Origin: Alphaproteobacteria bacterium
GTDB lineage: Bacteria; Pseudomonadota; Alphaproteobacteria; UBA6615
DNA length: 10,512 bases
NCBI GenBank assembly: GCA_017643325.1
Contig: JAEPNS010000020.1
Location: 8,232-18,743 of the forward strand
Direction of reading: 5' to 3'
The notes beneath the pieces were generated by a model that was given only the letters and a program-made list of their open reading frames with translations, had not been told where the DNA came from and ran no database searches. This document shows positions 6,182-10,512 of the stretch, piece by piece; within the stretch, counting starts at the first letter, position 1; every line of letters starts with the position of its first letter. A program made the translations under genes and the position numbers.

Positions 6182-6325
6182 TCGCTCGTTCCCCGCAAGG
6201 GACGCTACAGGGCGGCAGGGGCTGCCTCAAGCCGCCGAAATCGCCACATACTCACAAGACGTCTATGATTCGGCACGCACCATTGTATTCTTCGCCCACG
6301 TCGTCCGCCGGAAAGGAGCCGGGTG

Positions 6326-6637
6326 GTGAATTTTGTCTTCGAAGTCGGGTTTTTCGCGGCCGCCTTCGTGCCCACGTTTCTGGTCAGCCGGATCATCTTC
6401 CGGCTCACGAAGCAGTGGGAGGGCAGCCTCAAACGGCTGGCGCTCGCCAACCTGGCATCGGGCGTGATCTGCGTCCTCGTGTTCTTGATCGCGGGCGCCT
6501 GGTTCGCCGCCGGCCTCGACTTCCCCTGGCTGTACGGCATTGCCAATTTCGCGATCGCGCAGCTGATCTGGTTCGGGGTCGACGTCTATTCGGACTGGAT
6601 CAATCGACGGCTGAAAAGCCAGAACGAACAGGGATAA
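6326..6637 (+). CDS. Small three-helix membrane protein, unknown function
   Basis: This is a protein of about 103 residues with three predicted membrane segments: residues about 3-24, 38-65 and 69-92. A basic loop after the first (FRLTKQWEGSLKRL) suggests its cytoplasmic side, and the tail is charged (DWINRRLKSQNEQ). Two tandem GTG codons could start it. The second, at 6326, is 7 nt from GGAG (6315-6318), while the first, at 6323, is only 4 nt away, so 6326 is preferred. It is 13 nt upstream of the SDR gene and probably first in that operon. No known family is recognised. The upstream 144 bp includes TATGAT (6264-6269), a fair -10 hexamer with no matching -35. Confidence 0.75.
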   Translation: MNFVFEVGFFAAAFVPTFLVSRIIFRLTKQWEGSLKRLALANLASGVICVLVFLIAGAWFAAGLDFPWLYGIANFAIAQLIWFGVDVYSDWINRRLKSQNEQG

Positions 6638-6650
6638 CGGGAGAGACATC

Positions 6651-7364
6651 ATGAGCCTCGACGGCCAGAAGGTATTCGTCATCGGCGGCAGCTCGGGCAT
6701 CGGCCTCGAGACGGCGCGGCTGGCGCAGGACGCCGGCGCGCAGGTCACGATCGCCAGCCGGTCGGAAGAAAAGCTCGCCGCCGCCCAGGCGGAGATCGGC
6801 GGGCAGGTGGCGACAACCCGGATCGACGTGCTGGACGACGACAGCGTGAAGGCGGCGTTCGCCGCGACCGGCACCGTGGACCATGTGGTCTTCACCCCGC
6901 CCGGCGGAACCGTCGGCAAGATCCGCGAGATCGACACCGACGCGGTTCTGCAGGGCCTCGACGCCAAGATCGTCGCCGCGGTGCGGACCGCAAAATACGC
7001 GGACATCTCCGAGCGCGGCTCGCTCACCTTCATCACCGGCCAGTTCGCGCGGCGGCCGCTGCCCGGCATGCTGATGGGCGCGGCCGTGAACGCCGCGATC
7101 GACGTGCTCGGCCGCGGGCTTGCGGTCGAGTACGCCCCGATCCGGGTCAACATGATCTCGCCCGGCGTGATCGACACGCCGCTGCACGCGCGCCTGCCCG
7201 ACGAGATGCGCGAGGGCATGTTCAAGAACGCCGCCAGCCGGCTGCCCGTGGGCCGCGTCGGCACCCCCGACGAGATCGGCATGATGGCCGTGCAGGTGAT
7301 GGAGAACGGATTCCTGACCGGCGCGATCATCGAGATCGACGGCGGCGCCAACGTTCTCGTCTGA
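6651..7364 (+). CDS. Short-chain dehydrogenase/reductase-fold protein lacking the catalytic tetrad
   Basis: This is a 237-residue Rossmann protein of the SDR superfamily. The nucleotide-binding motif GGSSGIG (residues 12-18) is intact, and ASRSEEKL follows strand 2, where Arg/Ser residues often favour NADP(H). The C-terminal half has VNMISPGVIDTPL and a terminal IEIDGGANV, both typical. The active-site region is not typical. Where SDRs have Ser, then Tyr-x3-Lys, this protein reads FITGQFARRP and LMGAAVNAAIDVL, so Ser, Tyr and Lys appear as Gly130, Gly143 and Asn147. The usual Asn before helix 4 appears as Lys106. I recall an SDR subgroup with the same substitutions, so this is probably an ancestral trait of that group, not decay. 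It may use other residues or only bind nucleotide. A GGGAGAG SD precedes the ATG. The flavin reductase-like gene follows after 23 nt. Confidence 0.88.
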   Translation: MSLDGQKVFVIGGSSGIGLETARLAQDAGAQVTIASRSEEKLAAAQAEIGGQVATTRIDVLDDDSVKAAFAATGTVDHVVFTPPGGTVGKIREIDTDAVLQGLDAKIVAAVRTAKYADISERGSLTFITGQFARRPLPGMLMGAAVNAAIDVLGRGLAVEYAPIRVNMISPGVIDTPLHARLPDEMREGMFKNAASRLPVGRVGTPDEIGMMAVQVMENGFLTGAIIEIDGGANVLV

Positions 7365-7387
7365 CGATCCGCACAAGGGAGACCGGC

Positions 7388-7894
7388 ATGGGCAGCGAAG
7401 GCACGGGCGTCGGAAACGCCGACATCGATATCGGCTCCTTCTGGAAGGCCGTCGGCAACCGGGCGGTGGCGGCCACGGTCGTGACCGCGCGCGGCAGCGC
7501 CGGCCCGGCCGGCTTCCTCGGCCTTTCGGCGACCCATGTCTGCGCCGACCCGCCGACCATGCTCGTCTCGATCGACGCCAGGACGTCGGCGCTGGGCGCG
7601 ATCCGGGATTCGAAACACTTCGCGATCAACTACCTGCCGCGCGGCGCGGAGGGCGTGGTCGACCACTTCTCGGGCAAGACGGACCTCAAGGGACCGGACC
7701 GCTTCGAGGCGGGAAAGTGGTCCTACCTGGCGACGGGCGCACCGGTCTTCGACGGCGCGGTCGGGGTGTTCGACTGCACCCTCGAGGAGGTGATCGAGCG
7801 CCACGGCACGATCATCGCGCTGGGCCGCGTCGTCGCGATCGGGGGCGATGCGGACGCCGACCCGCTGGTCTACTTCCGCGGCGGGTATCTCTAG
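7388..7894 (+). CDS. Flavin reductase-like (FMN-binding split barrel) protein
   Basis: This is a 168-residue protein of the flavin reductase-like family, whose members use NAD(P)H to reduce free FMN or FAD for a partner monooxygenase (HpaC, NtaB and DszD type). It starts with a short polar N-terminus. The core follows: VAATVVTARGSAGPAGFLGL, then SATHVCADPPTMLVSID (about 46-62), TSALGAIRDSKHFAINYL (about 65-82) and a terminal PLVYFRGGYL. These match the conserved flavin-binding order of the family, including the DPP motif and the closing Y-F/Y-RGGY segment. GGGAG lies 6 nt before the ATG. It is the last gene of the rightward cluster and converges on a class C flavin monooxygenase, which would be a natural recipient of reduced FMN. 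That pairing is inferred from proximity and family knowledge. Confidence 0.88.
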   Translation: MGSEGTGVGNADIDIGSFWKAVGNRAVAATVVTARGSAGPAGFLGLSATHVCADPPTMLVSIDARTSALGAIRDSKHFAINYLPRGAEGVVDHFSGKTDLKGPDRFEAGKWSYLATGAPVFDGAVGVFDCTLEEVIERHGTIIALGRVVAIGGDADADPLVYFRGGYL

Positions 7895-7904
7895 AGCGGG
7901 CAAA

Positions 7905-7972
7905 CCTCATCCTTCGTCGAGCTCAGGATGAGGATTTCAAAAATGATGCTCCTCACGCTGGGCCTGACGAAG
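7905..7972. repeat. Inverted pair of REP-like repeats between convergent genes (possible bidirectional terminator)
   Basis: Copy 1 (7912-7933, plus strand) begins CTTCGTCGAGC and ends CTCAGGATGAGG. Copy 2 (7951-7972, minus strand) begins CTTCGTCAGGC and ends CCAGCGTGAGG. They agree at 17 of 22 positions in opposite orientation, separated by 17 bp. Copy 1 also forms its own hairpin: CCTCATCCT (7905-7913) and AGGATGAGG (7925-7933) are perfect 9-bp arms with an 11 nt loop. The core strongly resembles CTTCGACAAGCTCAGG-type dispersed repeats that I recall from many alphaproteobacteria. The position, just past the reductase stop and 23 bp short of the convergent monooxygenase stop, fits REP elements, which tend to sit at gene 3' ends. 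The pair could fold into one large stem and end transcription from both sides. Confidence 0.7.
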
Positions 7973-7994
7973 CGCGCGGGCCGACACGCACGGT

Positions 7995-9344
7995 CTACTG
8001 CGCGGCTTCCTCGGCATTCGCGAAGAAGCGGTTCTCCGGGCGCGGCAGGCCCATGTTCTCGCGCAGCGTCCCGCCCTCGTACGTCGTGCGGAGAAGGCCG
8101 CGGCGCTGCAGTTCCGGCACCACGCGATCGCAGAACAGGTCGAGGCCTTCCGGCAGGAACGGGAACATGATGGTGAAGCCGTCGCTCGCCCGGGCGTCGA
8201 TCCATTCCTCCATCTGGTCGGCGATTGTCTCCGCCGTCCCGACCATGGCGAGGCCCGAATAGCCGCCCATCCGCTGGGCGAGCTGGCGCACGGTCAGCCC
8301 CTCCTGTTCGGCCAGCCGGATCGCGCGCTCGCGCCCGCTCTTGGACGCGTTGCTCTCGGGGATGTCCTTCGGCAGCGGCCCGTCGAGGTCGAACTTCGAC
8401 GCGTCCGTGCCGAGCGAGATCGACAGCGAGGCAATGGCGCTGTCGAGGTGGACCTTCGAATCGAGCACGGCGCGTTTTTCCTGCGCCTCCTCGACCGTGT
8501 CGCCGACCACAACGAGGCAGGCCGGCAGGATCTTCAGGTGGTCGGGCTCGCGCCCGAGTTTCGTCATCCGGCCCTTCACGTCGCCGTAGAACTCCCTGCC
8601 GTCCTCGACGGTGCGCTGGGCGGCGAAGATCGCGTCCGCGGTCTCGGCCGCGAGCTGACGGCCGGCGTCCGAGCCGCCCGCCTGCACGATCAGCGGCCAA
8701 CCCTGCACCGGCCGCGCCACGTGCAGCGGCCCGCGCACGGAAAAGAACTCGCCCTTGTGGTCGAGGGTGTGGAGCTTGTCGGGATCGAAGAACACGCCCG
8801 ACTCCACGTCGCGCACGAACGCGTCATCGGCCCAGCTGTCCCACAGGCCGGTGACGACATCGTAGAATTCGCGCGCCCGGCGGTAGCGGTCCGCGTGGTC
8901 GAGATGCTCCTCGAGGCCGAAATTCTTCGCCGCGTCGGGGTTCGAGGTGGTGACGATGTTCCAGCCCGCGCGCCCGCCCGAGATGTGGTCGAGCGAGGCG
9001 AACCGCCGCGCCACGTGGAACGGCTCGTCGAAGGACGTCGACCCGGTCGCGATCAGGCCCAGATTCTCCGTTGCCATCGACAGCGCCGAGAGAAGCGTGA
9101 ACGGCTCGAACGACGTTGCGGTGGCGCTGCGCTTCAGCGCATCCATCGGCATGTTCAGCAGCGCCAGGTGGTCGGCCATGAAGAACGCATCGAAACGCGC
9201 CGCCTCCAGCCGCTGGGCATATTTCACGATGGCCGGAAAGTTGAAGTTGGCGTCGGGCGTGCCGCCCGGGTACCGCCACGCGCCGGTGTGGATGCTGATC
9301 GGGCGCATGAACGCCGCCAGGTGAATCTGCTTCGTGCCGGTCAT
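7995..9344 (-). CDS. FMN-dependent monooxygenase, NtaA/SnaA/DszA/SoxA family (luciferase-like fold)
   Basis: This is a 449-residue class C flavin monooxygenase of the bacterial luciferase-like superfamily. It needs reduced FMN supplied by a separate reductase. It opens with KQIHLAAFMRPISIHTGAWRYPGG, the usual family start. The hallmark SGGRAGWNIVTTSNPDAAKNFG is at about residues 122-143, then HADRYRRAREFYDVVTGLWDSW. GPLHVARPVQGWPLIVQAGGSDAGRQLAAETADAIFAAQ (about 205-245) is the strand-helix region conserved in NtaA and DszA. The C-terminal TYEGGTLRENMGLPRPENRFF is also diagnostic. Characterised members oxidise nitrilotriacetate, EDTA, dibenzothiophene sulfone and pristinamycin IIB, so the exact substrate cannot be predicted. 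The length is normal. The start at 9344 has only a weak, distant GGAG. It lies 102 bp downstream of the amidase gene on the same strand and converges with the flavin reductase. Confidence 0.93.
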   Translation of the reverse strand: MTGTKQIHLAAFMRPISIHTGAWRYPGGTPDANFNFPAIVKYAQRLEAARFDAFFMADHLALLNMPMDALKRSATATSFEPFTLLSALSMATENLGLIATGSTSFDEPFHVARRFASLDHISGGRAGWNIVTTSNPDAAKNFGLEEHLDHADRYRRAREFYDVVTGLWDSWADDAFVRDVESGVFFDPDKLHTLDHKGEFFSVRGPLHVARPVQGWPLIVQAGGSDAGRQLAAETADAIFAAQRTVEDGREFYGDVKGRMTKLGREPDHLKILPACLVVVGDTVEEAQEKRAVLDSKVHLDSAIASLSISLGTDASKFDLDGPLPKDIPESNASKSGRERAIRLAEQEGLTVRQLAQRMGGYSGLAMVGTAETIADQMEEWIDARASDGFTIMFPFLPEGLDLFCDRVVPELQRRGLLRTTYEGGTLRENMGLPRPENRFFANAEEAAQ

Positions 9345-9380
9345 TCGCCAAGGTCTCCGTGTTCGATCCCGACATGATGG

Positions 9381-9408
9381 CAGATAGTCCCGCCGGAGGT
9401 CAGGTCAA
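9381..9408 (-). promoter_or_regulatory. Candidate sigma70-type promoter for the monooxygenase gene
   Basis: On the minus strand, TTGACC (9403-9408, 5 of 6 matches to TTGACA) is followed after 16 bp by TATCTG (9381-9386, 3 of 6 matches to TATAAT). Transcription would start about 30 bp before the ATG at 9344. The good -35 and poorer -10 resemble many alphaproteobacterial promoters, but this is a visual match only. Read-through from the amidase is also possible. Confidence 0.35.
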
Positions 9409-9446
9409 AGCGTCGTGCGTCTCGAAGGATGCCTGGTCTGGCGCTG

Positions 9447-10512
9447 TTACCCGAGTGGCCCGAAGTCCGGCGGGGAAATCCGGCGCTGCGCCGCCGCCTC
9501 GTAGGTGGACGCGATACGCAGCAACGTGTCCTCGGTGCCCGGCTCGGAACGGAACACCAGCGAGAAGGGCAGGCCCGGCGCGTCCAGTTCGGTCGGCGTA
9601 TCCGAAGGCGACCAGACGTATTTCGTCGCATCCTCGTTCAGCTTGAAGACAGGGTCGTAGGCCACGGTGACGTAGCCCGCGGGCACCAGCATCTCGGTCA
9701 GGCCGGCGTTCGGGCCGTAGAGGCTCTCGGGCCGCAGGTTCGACGGCAGGCCGTACTGCTCCGGCGTGCCGATGATGCCCGGCGGCCAAGGCGTATGCAG
9801 GCGCACGAAGGCATCGAGCCTGTTCTCGATGAGCACCATCATATCGATCCGCCGCAGCATCTCGCGCAGCATGATCCGCTCGTTGACGCCCTGCCGACCG
9901 TCGAGCGGGTTGCGCGGATCGGCGGTTTCCTCCCAGTTGATGAAGGCGGCGCGCTGGTCGTCGCCCCAGAACTTGGAACGTGCGTTGAGCTGCGCCCAGT
10001 TGTCGAGGGTCTCCTCGAACCCGGCCGCCTTCCAGTCCTCCGCCCGGCGCATCAGGTACTGGCTGATGTGGAAGCGGAAGGTCTTGGACAGCTCCTGCTG
10101 CTGGATGGTCGCGATGTCGAGGTTCGCCGGCCCGTCGATCGCGCCCTCCGCGAGCGCCACGCAGTAGTCGATCGGGTCCATGTCGCCGTCACCGAACGTC
10201 TTGCCGGGCAGGAACTCGGTCGGCCTGATCGCCGCGGCGAACTCCTTGAACAGCGGCGTGCCGTCCGGCGCGAGGCGGAACAGGATGTCCGGCATGAACA
10301 CCGGCAGCAGCTTGCGCAGCGCACGCCGGAAGTCCGTGCCCATCTGTTCCAGATCGGGATCGGGCGTCCAGAGCGGATCGCCGGACTCCACCAGCGTCGC
10401 GCCGAGATGCCCGCCGAGCACATCCTTGATCTCGACCGTGGCCGCGTCGACGATCGGCTTCTCGGTCAGCGAATTCTTCGGATAGACCATCGATTCGCGC
10501 ACCACGCCGAGG
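9447..10512 (-). CDS. Amidase-signature family enzyme, C-terminal part; 5' end outside window
   Basis: The reading frame is open to the right edge. The first visible residues, LGVVRESMVYPKNS, are the internal strand that follows the catalytic core of amidase-signature enzymes, not an N-terminus, so the GTG at 10505 is not a true start. About 355 residues are visible. The segment with PIVDAATVEIKDVLGGHLGATLVE is the usual helix and strand after that motif. VRLHTPWPPGIIG and a closing LDAPGLPFSLVFRSEPGTEDTLLRIASTYEAA, ending RRISPPDFGP, are the typical C-terminal amidase blocks. The catalytic Ser-cisSer-Lys triad lies outside the window and cannot be checked. The family hydrolyses amides to acid and ammonia. 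A long middle insert (about residues 120-240) looks specific to a subgroup. The stop is TAA at 9447-9449. The monooxygenase gene follows on the same strand and may be cotranscribed. Confidence 0.88.
   Translation of the reverse strand, partial: LGVVRESMVYPKNSLTEKPIVDAATVEIKDVLGGHLGATLVESGDPLWTPDPDLEQMGTDFRRALRKLLPVFMPDILFRLAPDGTPLFKEFAAAIRPTEFLPGKTFGDGDMDPIDYCVALAEGAIDGPANLDIATIQQQELSKTFRFHISQYLMRRAEDWKAAGFEETLDNWAQLNARSKFWGDDQRAAFINWEETADPRNPLDGRQGVNERIMLREMLRRIDMMVLIENRLDAFVRLHTPWPPGIIGTPEQYGLPSNLRPESLYGPNAGLTEMLVPAGYVTVAYDPVFKLNEDATKYVWSPSDTPTELDAPGLPFSLVFRSEPGTEDTLLRIASTYEAAAQRRISPPDFGPLG

Noticed and set aside
4842..6230. 462-residue open frame on the minus strand opposite the transporter
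   Set aside because: It is antisense to two well-supported membrane protein genes, Arg/Asp/Glu/His-rich and without recognisable domains.
6257..6269. AGACGTCT palindrome and adjoining TATGAT as a promoter/operator before the 6326 gene
   Set aside because: No -35 at a suitable distance, and an 8-bp palindrome is too short to support alone.
6263..7903. 546-residue open frame on the minus strand
   Set aside because: It is antisense to the membrane protein, SDR and flavin reductase genes, all of which have family motifs and SD sequences.

Overview
The window is GC-rich, apart from one short AT-rich island, and tightly packed, with start/stop overlaps and SD-led ATG, GTG and possibly TTG starts. 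It looks like alphaproteobacterial chromosome. The evidence is a PleC/DivJ-type histidine kinase core, an orphan ParA of a type I recall from Rhodospirillales and their relatives, a PAS_5-like domain, and a CTTCG...GCTCAGGATGAGG REP-like repeat of a kind common in alphaproteobacteria. Placement below class is inference. I see no rRNA, tRNA, CRISPR array, transposase or phage gene.

Left part (1-1672). A sensor histidine kinase whose N-terminus lies outside the window runs rightward. It converges on a leftward pair: a small cupin and, 4 nt behind it, a secreted beta-rich protein of unknown function.

Centre-left (1673-3903). After an AT-rich intergenic island carrying a perfect inverted repeat, three rightward genes overlap start-to-stop: a ParA-type ATPase, a ribbon-helix-helix (RHH) protein, and a protein with a proline-rich N-terminus and a PAS_5-like C-terminal domain. 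ATPase plus DNA-binding adaptor is the logic of a positioning or partition module, and the PAS-like protein is the unusual third member. This is the best candidate here for an undescribed system. The RHH gene and the true start of the third gene are hidden inside longer open frames and must be trimmed to 2619 and 3040.

Middle (3904-6325). A leftward exported DUF4197 protein faces away from a small four-helix membrane protein. That protein overlaps (GTGA) an EamA/DMT-family transporter. A 43-residue single-helix membrane protein is encoded on the opposite strand, its stop overlapping the transporter stop.

Right (6326-10512). A rightward cluster holds a three-helix membrane protein, an SDR-fold protein that has lost the catalytic tetrad, and a flavin reductase-like protein. 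It converges, across an inverted pair of REP-like repeats, on a leftward NtaA/SnaA/DszA-type FMN-dependent monooxygenase. Upstream of that monooxygenase, on the same strand, is the C-terminal part of an amidase-signature enzyme. A flavin reductase near a class C flavin monooxygenase and an amidase suggests a small catabolic locus for a nitrogen- or sulfur-containing organic compound; the substrate cannot be read from the sequence.
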